Source: Muriicola sp. Z0-33
Lineage (GTDB): Bacteria > Bacteroidota > Bacteroidia > Flavobacteriales > Flavobacteriaceae
DNA length: 64,000 nucleotides
Assembly (NCBI RefSeq): GCF_026126425.1
Contig: NZ_JAFMPW010000002.1
Coordinates: 248,001-312,000, forward strand
Direction of reading: 5' to 3'
Shown here: positions 56,093 to 63,730 of the stretch, in pieces
Layout: the number at the start of each line of letters is the position of its first letter
Numbering within the stretch: position 1 is the stretch's first letter
Position numbers and translations under genes: made by a program
Notes under the pieces: model-generated
Told to the model about the DNA's origin: nothing
Database searches by the model: none
The model's input: only the letters and a program-made list of their open reading frames with translations

Positions 56093-56695
56093 TTATGCCG
56101 TTGGCTCAAACGCCCGCTTTAAATGGGTAAACGCCTCAGAAACCTCTGTTTGGAAATGTTCCCATTTGGTTTCTTGTTTCTTTTCACGTTTCGTTTTAAC
56201 CCCATTAATGAATTCGTTGAATTCTGCTTTGCGCTTCTCGAAGGCTATTTTAGCACTTTCTTTACCTTCCTCAAATTTCTCTTCAAGTACATCCAATTTT
56301 ACTCTGAATTTCTCTATCTCAATCTGCATAAATGCGTACATTTTGCTCACTTTTGGATTACTCTTAATTTTAACCTCCAATTCGTGAAGCGATTTTAAAA
56401 GGAGTTTCTTTTGTTCTATGAACTTCTCTTTAGTCTCTGCCTTCCCTAATGCCAACTGAACGCGAAGTTCATCTAGTTTAGCATTGATCTCATTGACCTG
56501 TTCCTTGCCTTCCCGGACTTTTGACTTGCTTTCATGAATAAATTGGTTGAAATGCTTCTTTGCTACTTCGTAAGCATCATGTGCTTCTGCCTTGCCAAGA
56601 GCGGCTTGTACTTGAAATTCCTCAATCTCGATGGCGGCCTTTCTAAGAGACTCTACCACCTTATCCATAAAGTGTGTGTTATCTGTATTTTTCAT
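56093..56695 (-). CDS. Coiled-coil protein with three internal repeats
   Basis: 200 aa from the ATG at 56695; an upstream in-frame extension lacks a good start and is not conserved in character. Almost entirely helical and Lys/Glu-rich. Three related units occur: EIEEFQVQAALGKAEAHDAYEV..., KLDELRVQLALGKAETKEKFIEQ... and EIEKFRVKLDVLEEKFEEGKESAKI... (~55-60 residues apart). No family is recognised. It is convergent with the AarF gene; together with the 120-aa coiled-coil gene it flanks that kinase. Confidence 0.75.
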   Translation of the reverse strand: MKNTDNTHFMDKVVESLRKAAIEIEEFQVQAALGKAEAHDAYEVAKKHFNQFIHESKSKVREGKEQVNEINAKLDELRVQLALGKAETKEKFIEQKKLLLKSLHELEVKIKSNPKVSKMYAFMQIEIEKFRVKLDVLEEKFEEGKESAKIAFEKRKAEFNEFINGVKTKREKKQETKWEHFQTEVSEAFTHLKRAFEPTA

Positions 56696-57176
56696 AATGA
56701 TATACTTTTTATTTGATCCATAAATTTCAGAAGTATGATCTATTTGGGCAATGATATATGTCAGGATTGGCACCTAATTGTTTAGGAAATTTAAGCTTGC
56801 GCTATTTTTATTCTTCGGATACCAGTCAGTGTTTTCTGTCGAGACTTATGTCTGATAAGAGCCCCGCCCGCCTTACCTATCCAAACTTCTATACTGATAA
56901 TTGCTTACTGTTCATTGTTCACTGTTTACTGTTTACTGTTCATTTCTACCCGCCGCATCATCTCGCAGCATTTTTTAATTATTTACAGGATAATCAAAAA
57001 AGATCTCGTGTATACAGATCACTTATTACTGAACCCTATCCAAACCATTCTTGCATATCTAAGAACCTATATTAAATCTCTTCAGTGATTTGATTCCTAT
57101 AATTACTTTCTTTTCCCGTAATTTTATGTCTCGTCATACGCAAAAACCCAAAAAGGAGTATCGTTAAGAGTTTACT
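56696..57176. other. Intergenic stretch of about 480 bp carrying a repeat copy
   Basis: Between divergent start sites (coiled-coil gene and DUF5916 gene). It contains repeat copy B (56871-57065). The rest (56700-56870 and 57066-57176) is A+T-rich; the DUF5916 gene is preceded by AAAAAGGAG at about 57150, a reasonable RBS-like tract although 20 bp upstream of the ATG. Promoters for both flanking genes should be here. Confidence 0.5.
56871..57065. repeat. yifB-tail/core repeat, copy B
   Basis: 56876-56903 reads on the minus strand as N-Y-Q-Y-R-S-L-D-R then stop. A TTACTGT/TCACTGT heptamer array follows, then the 58-bp core at 56953-57010, and a second yifB-like CCCTATCCAAAC at 57035. Copies A and C have the same order. 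Confidence 0.65.
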
Positions 57177-59423
57177 ATGAATTGCTCAATAAAAATTGTT
57201 CCTAAGGCCTTATTTCTGGTATTGCTGTGTGTTTTCCCGTTTCCTGGATTGGGCCAGGATATTGTGAATGAGATTGGGCTTAAGGAAATAAAGGGGCATT
57301 TACTCAATGGTGTTGAGCTTCAGATGGATGGTGTTGTCGATGAGTCGTTTTGGTTAAATATACCGGGTAATGGCAATTTCCTGATGCAAGAACCCAAAGA
57401 GGGCGGTGAACCTACAGATAGAACAGAAATAAGGGTTGCTTTCGATAAACAAAATATCTATATCGGGGTAATTTGCTATGATAGTGATCCAACAGGTATA
57501 AAGGCTTTTCAGAAAAAAAGGGATGCATCACTGCAAACAGACGACCGTTTCAGATGGATATTCGACACCTTTATGGACAAACGAAGGGCTTATTTTTTTG
57601 AAATTAATCCTTTGGGATTGCGGGGAGATGGTCTCATTTCTTCAGGCCAGGGACAGACTTTAAACAAAGACTGGGATGGTATATGGAAGGCATGGACCTA
57701 TATTGGTGATTTTGGCTGGTCTGCCGAAATCAGGATTCCCTTTAGGAGCATAAACTTTGATCCTAAAAGCGATACGTGGGGAATTAATTTTCAAAGGACC
57801 ATACGTCGTAAAAACGAGGAATTGCTTTGGACCGGCCATCGACGAAATCAGGGGCTGTTGCGGCCACAGAATGCCGGTATACTTACCGGCCTTGTTGACC
57901 CGTCTCAGGGAATAGGGTTAGAAGTTGTCCCTTATGCCATTACCCAGTCTAGCAAAGAATATGATGAGGAGAACGATGAGTCTGACAACACTACTTCCGC
58001 CGACCTTGGGTTTGATATTAATTACAATATTACTTCCCAGTTGAAGGTCTCTTTCACATACAATACTGATTTTGCACAGACAGAGGTAGACGATAGACAA
58101 ATAAACCTTACACGTTTTCCTTTGCGTTTTCCTGAAAAGAGAGATTTTTTCCTTGAGGGCTCCTCCATTTTATCATTTGCCCCACGAAGTGGTGTGGATC
58201 CTTATTTTAGTCGCAGGATCGGCCTGGTAAACGGGGTGCCCATTCCGATACAATACGGTGGCAGGTTAGTAGGTAATATGGGGAAGAACAATATTGCGCT
58301 GATACATGTGCGTACCGGGGAGCAAGGGGAGCTGAATCCGGAAAGTTTTACGGTGGCAAGGTACAGACGGGAATTTTGGAAGGAAAGCTCCATAGGGGTT
58401 TTGTATACCCTAAGAAGCACTAAAGACGATGTGCTGTTAGGGGATCCGGTGCAAGATAGAAGTACCCTGGGAACCGACCTTACTTTGAGCACTTCTGAAT
58501 TTATGGGTGACAATGTATTGCAGTTTTCAGCTTTTTTTATAGGACATAATGCAGCGTCCCCATTAGACCAGACCACTTCACTACTAGATAGATCGGTACG
58601 TGGCATACGTTTTAATTTTCCGAACCGGCCTTGGTCTGCTTATGCATCTTACCGGGTATTTGGTGTGGCCTACGACCCGGCAGTTGGGTTTAACAGACGT
58701 AACGGATTTAAAAGATTTCAACCGGGAATTAGCTATTCGCCTTTGTTCGAAAAAAGCTCCCTTATAAGAGAAATTGAGTGGGGTATTCGCTATGAATATC
58801 TCACCTCACTGGAGAATAAATTACTTACCGAGAACCTTACATTTACGTTGGGAGAAATTACCTTCGAATCAGGGGAACAACTGGAATTTAAGGTGGGCAG
58901 GAACTTTGAGTTTTTAGATGAGGATTTTGATATCCTCAGGGATGGCTCTATAGTTGTGGTTCCCGGAGCTTATGCAAATTGGGGCTATGAATTGGAGGCG
59001 TCTTCCGCATCGTTCCGCAAAGTATCGGGATCTATTGGCTATGAAGCCGGTGGTTTCTGGACTGGGAATATCTCGAACCTGGTGATGGGTTTAACTATTC
59101 GTCCGGTACCGGGCATTAATCTGGGCAGCCAATACATATACACCAAGGTAACCGCTGAAAATAGTGGGTTTAATACCAATTTATTCCGCTTGGATCTAGG
59201 CTTTGATTTTACCCCGGATATTTCGCTCTCGTCAAACATTCAGTTTGATGATGTAAGCGAAGTTCTGGGGACCAATACCCGGTTTCGATGGATAATTACT
59301 CCCGGAACCGACATTTTTTTTGTGTATAACCACAATTGGCAGAACAACCCCGCATTGAACAGAAGGTTTTTTACCATACAACAGGGAGGGGCGCTTAAGA
59401 TGGTTTATACCTATCGTTTTTAG
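57177..59423 (+). CDS. DUF5916 outer-membrane-associated protein
   Basis: 748 aa with a signal peptide (ending FPGLGQD). An N-terminal CBM9-like beta domain (LQMDGVVDESFW...DRTEIRVAFDKQNIYIGVICYD, about 40-200) leads into the DUF5916 region, recognisable by RFPEKRDFFLEGSSILSFAPRSGVDPYFSRRIGL and ending in a predicted beta barrel with a terminal aromatic (YRF). It is probably an outer membrane protein of unknown function, sometimes linked with carbohydrate uptake. Confidence 0.9.
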   Translation: MNCSIKIVPKALFLVLLCVFPFPGLGQDIVNEIGLKEIKGHLLNGVELQMDGVVDESFWLNIPGNGNFLMQEPKEGGEPTDRTEIRVAFDKQNIYIGVICYDSDPTGIKAFQKKRDASLQTDDRFRWIFDTFMDKRRAYFFEINPLGLRGDGLISSGQGQTLNKDWDGIWKAWTYIGDFGWSAEIRIPFRSINFDPKSDTWGINFQRTIRRKNEELLWTGHRRNQGLLRPQNAGILTGLVDPSQGIGLEVVPYAITQSSKEYDEENDESDNTTSADLGFDINYNITSQLKVSFTYNTDFAQTEVDDRQINLTRFPLRFPEKRDFFLEGSSILSFAPRSGVDPYFSRRIGLVNGVPIPIQYGGRLVGNMGKNNIALIHVRTGEQGELNPESFTVARYRREFWKESSIGVLYTLRSTKDDVLLGDPVQDRSTLGTDLTLSTSEFMGDNVLQFSAFFIGHNAASPLDQTTSLLDRSVRGIRFNFPNRPWSAYASYRVFGVAYDPAVGFNRRNGFKRFQPGISYSPLFEKSSLIREIEWGIRYEYLTSLENKLLTENLTFTLGEITFESGEQLEFKVGRNFEFLDEDFDILRDGSIVVVPGAYANWGYELEASSASFRKVSGSIGYEAGGFWTGNISNLVMGLTIRPVPGINLGSQYIYTKVTAENSGFNTNLFRLDLGFDFTPDISLSSNIQFDDVSEVLGTNTRFRWIITPGTDIFFVYNHNWQNNPALNRRFFTIQQGGALKMVYTYRF

Positions 59424-59529
59424 TGTAGATATTTAAACTAAGGTTGATCAAGGCTAAGAGGGCCTGATTTCTGGTACCCAACAGGATGAATTGTTCATTT
59501 CCAGCCGTACGGGGCTTTGCAGCACATGG

Positions 59530-59775
59530 CCCTCAGGCTGACGATAACTGTTTACTTTTTACTTTTTACTGTTTACTTTTTACTGTCTACTTTATCCAGC
59601 CGTATCATCTCGCAGCCTTTTTCAATCATCCACAGGATAATCAAAAAAGATCTCGTGTTCACTGTTTACTCTTCACTGTTCACTGTTCACTGATTACTGA
59701 TTACTGATTACTGATTACTGAAACCTACCCTAACCACCCTTCCCTATCCAAACTCCTGTATTGAATAGCTTCGGT
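59530..59775. repeat. yifB-tail/core repeat, copy C (most complete)
   Basis: In order: a TTACTTT/TTACTGT heptamer array (~59548-59594), the 58-bp core (59600-59657), a TCACTGT-to-TTACTGA heptamer array with five perfect TTACTGA units (~59660-59722), and 59727-59775, whose minus strand encodes I-T-E-A-I-Q-Y-R-S-L-D-R-E-G-W-L-G-stop, the YifB C terminus. A 28-nt stretch is identical to the genuine yifB 3' end at 61991-62018. Confidence 0.8.
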
Positions 59776-59895
59776 TATACACCCGAATGTGTAAGTATGT
59801 ATTTTACAAATTTGAATGATACCGAAGTGCAATTCAATTAAAATCCATCCAGTTTACGATTATCTATCAATTCTGATTCCCGGATAATAATTCAG

Positions 59896-59903
59896 TATCT
59901 TGG
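59896..59903 (+). promoter_or_regulatory. Promoter -7 element (TATCTTGG) before a DUF6090 gene
   Basis: The sequence around it (ATAATTCAGTATCTTGGGAAGAC) closely matches the HTCS promoter candidate at 37760-37785 and resembles AATTCCTTATCTTAGGGAA before the DUF6090 gene at 63731. The -33 box is not clear here. Confidence 0.35.
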
Positions 59904-59930
59904 GAAGACTACCACCAACCAATACTACAC

Positions 59931-60647
59931 ATGTTAAAGTTTTTTAGAAAAATTAGACAACAATTACTAACTGAAAACAAGTTCAGCAAATACATAGTGT
60001 ATGCTATTGGGGAGATTCTATTGGTGGTGATAGGGATATTGATTGCTTTGCAGATTAATAACATGAATGAAGCCCGTAAAACCGAGAAATTTGAACATCA
60101 GATTCTGAATGATATTTTGATTGCACTAGAAGATAATATTTTCCGAAATACCGCATGCCTGAAAAGCAACAAAAATTCAATTGCCTCTGTGGATATTATA
60201 CTTAAACAATTGGAAGAGAACACTGGTTACCATGATTCACTGGCATACCATTTTTCAAAATCTTTGACATGGTGTTCTCCCTCCTTCCAAAATGCTGGTT
60301 ATGAAAGCCTTAAAACTTATGGAAGAAATCTCATAACAAATGATACGATTAGAGAATATTTGGGGATTTATGATGCTGGTTGGATGGAAAATCTATCGCA
60401 AAGACAGGAAGATTTCTTCTTTCATACTGCCAACCCGGTCTTAATCAATCTATTTGAAAAAGTAGCCATGCGAACGAAAATGATACCCATTGATTACAAG
60501 GAATTGAAGCAATCTAAAACGTATCTGAATATACTCAGAACCCTTAAGGCCTACAGAGAGGATCAAATACGATGGCAAGAAGAATGGAATAAAAGTTTTA
60601 ATAATCTTTATAAAATGATCCTGAGAGAATTAAAAAAGAAAGAATGA
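59931..60647 (+). CDS. DUF6090 family membrane protein (copy 2)
   Basis: 238-aa protein with the family N terminus MLKFFRKIRQQLLTENKFSKYIVYAIGEILLVVIGILIALQINN, containing a single membrane helix, and a divergent helical C-terminal domain rich in Asn/Lys. Function unknown. It is 10 bp upstream of an open frame that leads into copy 3 (ATG at 60724). Confidence 0.88.
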   Translation: MLKFFRKIRQQLLTENKFSKYIVYAIGEILLVVIGILIALQINNMNEARKTEKFEHQILNDILIALEDNIFRNTACLKSNKNSIASVDIILKQLEENTGYHDSLAYHFSKSLTWCSPSFQNAGYESLKTYGRNLITNDTIREYLGIYDAGWMENLSQRQEDFFFHTANPVLINLFEKVAMRTKMIPIDYKELKQSKTYLNILRTLKAYREDQIRWQEEWNKSFNNLYKMILRELKKKE

Positions 60648-60723
60648 AAGACTAACAATGGCTGTATTTATTTACTGCCTATCTTCGGCTCCATTCTTTA
60701 TCAAGAAAAACCAACCACTTCAC

Positions 60724-61437
60724 ATGATAAAATTCTTCCGAAAGATTCGTCAACAACTTCTAACTGAAAACAAGTTGAGCAAATACCTCCTTTATGCCAT
60801 TGGTGAGATTGTACTTGTTGTCATCGGTATTCTGATTGCTTTAAGTATTAATAATTGGAATGAATGGAGAAAGGATAGAATTATGGAGCGGGAGGTGCTT
60901 GGTCAACTGTCTGAATCGTTAACTAAGAATTGTGAGGCCTTAGAAGAAACCATCAAGGCAGTGAAAGAGTTAAATAGTTCAAGAGCGATTATCACCTCCG
61001 CCATTGTTGATAAAACACCTTATTCGGATTCTCTTGAGTACCATTTTTTTGTGGCTAGTTTAGATTTTCGAAACACTACGCTCAGCTATTCGGGATATGA
61101 AATCTTTAAAAACGAAGGATTTAGTGTTTTAACCTCAGCAAAATTGAGAGTGGCCATTGTAAATCTGTTCGAAAGTGAGCTGAAGCACTTTGAAACTAAT
61201 GAGTCAGAAGCAATTCGAGATGTTTATATAGAAGAAGTGGCAAAATACATGATCCATAATTTCAGCAACAGAAGAATTCCGAACGATTATGCCTCGGTAC
61301 AAAGCAATCAATCGTTTTTGGAAAATTTAAAGGCCATTAGTGAGCGTGAGGATTGGTTAAATGGACAGAGAAGCAGATTGTTAGAGAAATGTAGAAGAGT
61401 ACTGCAATTTATTAAAGAGGAATTAGAAGAAGAGTAA
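60724..61437 (+). CDS. DUF6090 family membrane protein (copy 3)
   Basis: 237 aa from the ATG at 60724, which gives the family start MIKFFRKIRQQLLTENKLSKYLLYAIGEIVLVVIGILIAL; an in-frame ATG at 60658 would add 22 unrelated residues and is rejected. One membrane helix, then a helical domain unlike that of copy 2 in detail. The N-terminal ~45 residues are nearly identical among copies 2, 3 and 4, the remainder is not. Confidence 0.86.
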   Translation: MIKFFRKIRQQLLTENKLSKYLLYAIGEIVLVVIGILIALSINNWNEWRKDRIMEREVLGQLSESLTKNCEALEETIKAVKELNSSRAIITSAIVDKTPYSDSLEYHFFVASLDFRNTTLSYSGYEIFKNEGFSVLTSAKLRVAIVNLFESELKHFETNESEAIRDVYIEEVAKYMIHNFSNRRIPNDYASVQSNQSFLENLKAISEREDWLNGQRSRLLEKCRRVLQFIKEELEEE

Positions 61438-61994
61438 AGAATTGGGACTGTTTAGAACGCTATTTTTAATTAACACTCCCCTACCGGTGCGGTCGTCACG
61501 CTCGTGATATGAGGAAGGACGAAATACGAGGTACGAATTAAGAGAATATGATTATCGGTTTTGTTTGTCCTTGTTTTTCCAAGCAGTTTTAATCGATGCA
61601 ACTATTAACGCCAAAAGCTCATTCGCCTCTTTTTTCAACTGTTTGATTTCATTTTCACCCGGGTCCAGGACCTCTTCAAATAATTCTAAACAATAAATAG
61701 ATTTGTCTGCTTCCTCTTCTACAATTTTTAGTTTGTTTATAAAATCTGCTTTTGACTTCGCCCGCTGGGAGGCTCTATAATTTGCTCCTGCTGAACTTGA
61801 GCATCGTATTAGCTGTCTTTCCCAAGCATCATATTCCCGAGATTTAGGGTTTTTTTTGCATAACTTCCAACAATCAACAGCAAATCTTTTAGTTCTAAGC
61901 TTGAGATCCTGTATTACTCTATTTTAGTTTCATTACTAAATATTGTCACCTAAAATTCCACCTTGTACTTCGTACTTCCAACCTCGAACATTAA
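61438..61994. other. Spacer with heptamer repeats and a frameshifted gene
   Basis: Between DUF6090 copy 3 and yifB. It contains the broken four-helix-bundle gene (listed separately) and short 7-bp repeat tracts: CGAAATA/CGAGGTA/CGAATTA at ~61520-61541 and TGTACTT/CGTACTT at ~61962-61976. Confidence 0.6.
61552..61933 (-). pseudogene. Four-helix-bundle (S23-type) protein, apparent +1 frameshift near the start
   Basis: The minus-strand reading frame ending in TAA (61552-61554) encodes a clear four-helix-bundle protein: AVDCWKLCKKNP, RCSSSAGANYRASQRAKSKADF, LKIVEEEADKSIYCLELFEEVL. The ATG at 61933 is in another frame (MKLK, stop). Removing one T from the TTTT run at 61922-61925 joins them as M-K-L-N-R-V-I-Q-D-L. 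The span is 382 bp, one base more than a multiple of three. The family occurs in 23S rRNA intervening sequences and near repeats; function unknown. Confidence 0.75.
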
Positions 61995-63530
61995 TTAACC
62001 TAACCACCCTTCCCTATCCAAACTCCGATATTGAATCGCCTCGCTTATGTGGTTTCCATTTAAATCCATGACCCCTTCCAGATCGGCAATGGTCCTTGCT
62101 ACTTTCAGGATACGGTCATATGCCCTGGCCGATAGGTTTAAATATTCCATCGCATTCTTTAATAAACTCTTTGAAGGAAGGTCCAGCTCACAAAACTCCC
62201 GAATTTGCTTGCTGTTCATCTGGGCATTATAATGAACGGTGTCAAGTGCCCTGAAACGTTGGTTCTGGATTTCCCTGGCAGCGATTACACGCTTGCGAAT
62301 CTCTAGACTACTTTCACCCTTACGGTCTTCAGAAAGTTTTTCAAAAGGTACCGGGGTCACTTCTATATGGATATCTATGCGATCTAATAGAGGGCCGGAA
62401 ATTTTTCCCAGGTACCGCTGCATTTCTGCTGGGGAAGAAGTTACCGGAGCATCCGGATCGTTAAAGTACCCCCCGGGGCTCGGGTTCATACTGGCCACCA
62501 GCATAAAACTACTGGGATAGGTAACGGTAAACCTGGCCCTGGAAATGGTCACTTCTCTATCTTCTAATGGTTGCCGCATTACCTCTAGTACCCCCCTTTT
62601 AAACTCCGGTAATTCGTCTAAGAATAACACCCCGTTATGTGATAAAGAAATTTCCCCTGGCTGGGGATAGCTCCCCCCTCCTACCAGGGCCACGTCTGAA
62701 ATGGTGTGATGCGGACTTCTGAACGGCCGCTGACTCATTAGACCATTGTTTTTGATTTTCCCCACCACACTATGGATCTTGGTGGTTTCCAGGGCCTCGT
62801 CCAAGGTCATGGGCGGTAAGATAGAAGGAAGGCGCTTGGCCAACATAGTTTTACCGGCACCTGGAGGGCCTATAAGGATAATATTATGCCCCCCCGCGGC
62901 GGCAATTTCCATGCATCGCTTAATACTTTCCTGCCCTTTAACATCCGAGAAATCAAATTCCGGGAATTCCAGGGCCTTGTAAAACTCGGCCTGTATGTCT
63001 ATTACAGTTCTTTTTAGCGGGTCTCCCTTGTCAAAAAATGCAATGACTTCTTTAATATTCCCCACCCCATAAACCTCCAAACCCTCAACAATTGCGGCTT
63101 CTTTGGCATTTTGGACAGGCAAAATAAAGCCCTTAAATCCTTCTTCACGGGCTTTGAGGGCAATAGGCAACGCCCCCTTAATGGGTTGCAGGCTGCCATC
63201 TAGTGAAAGTTCACCCATTATAATATACTGCTCCAGGCCCTCTCCCAGTATTTGCCCCGAAGCAGTTAATATCCCAAGGGCCAAAGTAAGGTCATAAGCA
63301 GAACCCTCCTTGCGGAGATCTGCCGGAGCCAGATTAAGCGTAATTTTCTTCCCGGGAATTTTATACCCATTATTTAATAATGCGGCTGCAATTCTAAAGT
63401 TGCTTTCTTTAATGGCATTGTCCGGAAGGCCCACCAAATGGTAACCTATGCCCAAAGCTACATTAACCTCAGCGGTAATGGTAGTTGCCTCTACCCCAAA
63501 TACGGCACTACCATAAACTTTTGTGAGCAT
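61995..63530 (-). CDS. yifB: YifB/ComM family Mg-chelatase-like AAA+ ATPase
   Basis: 511 aa, cytoplasmic. An N-terminal ChlI-like region (~1-170, beginning MLTKVYGSAVFGVEA) precedes the AAA+ domain with Walker A GPPGAGKT (Lys227) and Walker B VLFLDELPEF, then the C-terminal Mg_chelatase_C region ending YRSLDREGWLG. ComM homologues are branch-migration helicases that help integrate incoming DNA during natural transformation. The 3' end is the source, or relative, of the repeated tail motif at 53.6, 56.9, 57.0 and 59.7 kb. Confidence 0.95.
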   Translation of the reverse strand: MLTKVYGSAVFGVEATTITAEVNVALGIGYHLVGLPDNAIKESNFRIAAALLNNGYKIPGKKITLNLAPADLRKEGSAYDLTLALGILTASGQILGEGLEQYIIMGELSLDGSLQPIKGALPIALKAREEGFKGFILPVQNAKEAAIVEGLEVYGVGNIKEVIAFFDKGDPLKRTVIDIQAEFYKALEFPEFDFSDVKGQESIKRCMEIAAAGGHNIILIGPPGAGKTMLAKRLPSILPPMTLDEALETTKIHSVVGKIKNNGLMSQRPFRSPHHTISDVALVGGGSYPQPGEISLSHNGVLFLDELPEFKRGVLEVMRQPLEDREVTISRARFTVTYPSSFMLVASMNPSPGGYFNDPDAPVTSSPAEMQRYLGKISGPLLDRIDIHIEVTPVPFEKLSEDRKGESSLEIRKRVIAAREIQNQRFRALDTVHYNAQMNSKQIREFCELDLPSKSLLKNAMEYLNLSARAYDRILKVARTIADLEGVMDLNGNHISEAIQYRSLDREGWLG

Positions 63531-63630
63531 TTAGCTTTGTTTTGATCTTTGACTAATTCTTAGTGGCCCTCTGAACCGGACAGCCAAAGCGAAGATCAAT
63601 TTATTCCCTGAAAAGGCGTTGCAGTTATTT

Positions 63631-63690
63631 GGAAGAACGAGGTACGAGGTACGAGGTTAGAAAAATATACTTCGTATTTCGTATTTATCA
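63631..63690. repeat. 7-bp tandem repeats upstream of yifB
   Basis: Two arrays: (AC)GAGGTACGAGGTACGAGGT at about 63637-63657 (unit CGAGGTA) and ACTTCGTATTTCGTATTT at about 63669-63686 (unit TTCGTAT/CGTATTT). Each has only 2-3 units. Confidence 0.6.
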
Positions 63691-63696
63691 ATTCCT

Positions 63697-63704
63697 TATC
63701 TTAG
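63697..63704 (+). promoter_or_regulatory. Promoter -7-like element before DUF6090 copy 4
   Basis: TATCTTAG within AATTCCTTATCTTAGGGAATAAC resembles the elements at 59896 and 37770. No convincing -33 box is visible. Confidence 0.3.
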
Positions 63705-63730
63705 GGAATAACTGCCAACGATTACTTCCT

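Larger units (their letters stand above)
59424..59930. other. Intergenic stretch of 507 bp carrying a repeat copy
   Basis: This spacer holds repeat copy C, the most complete (59530-59775), and a promoter-like TATCTTGG (59896-59903) before the DUF6090 gene. The first ~100 bp after the DUF5916 stop shows no gene or hairpin. Confidence 0.55.

Noticed and set aside
53600-59800. CRISPR array in the repeat-rich spacers
   Set aside because: The repeats are 7-bp microsatellites and isolated ~58-bp cores, without regular 30-40 bp repeats separated by unique spacers, and there are no cas genes.
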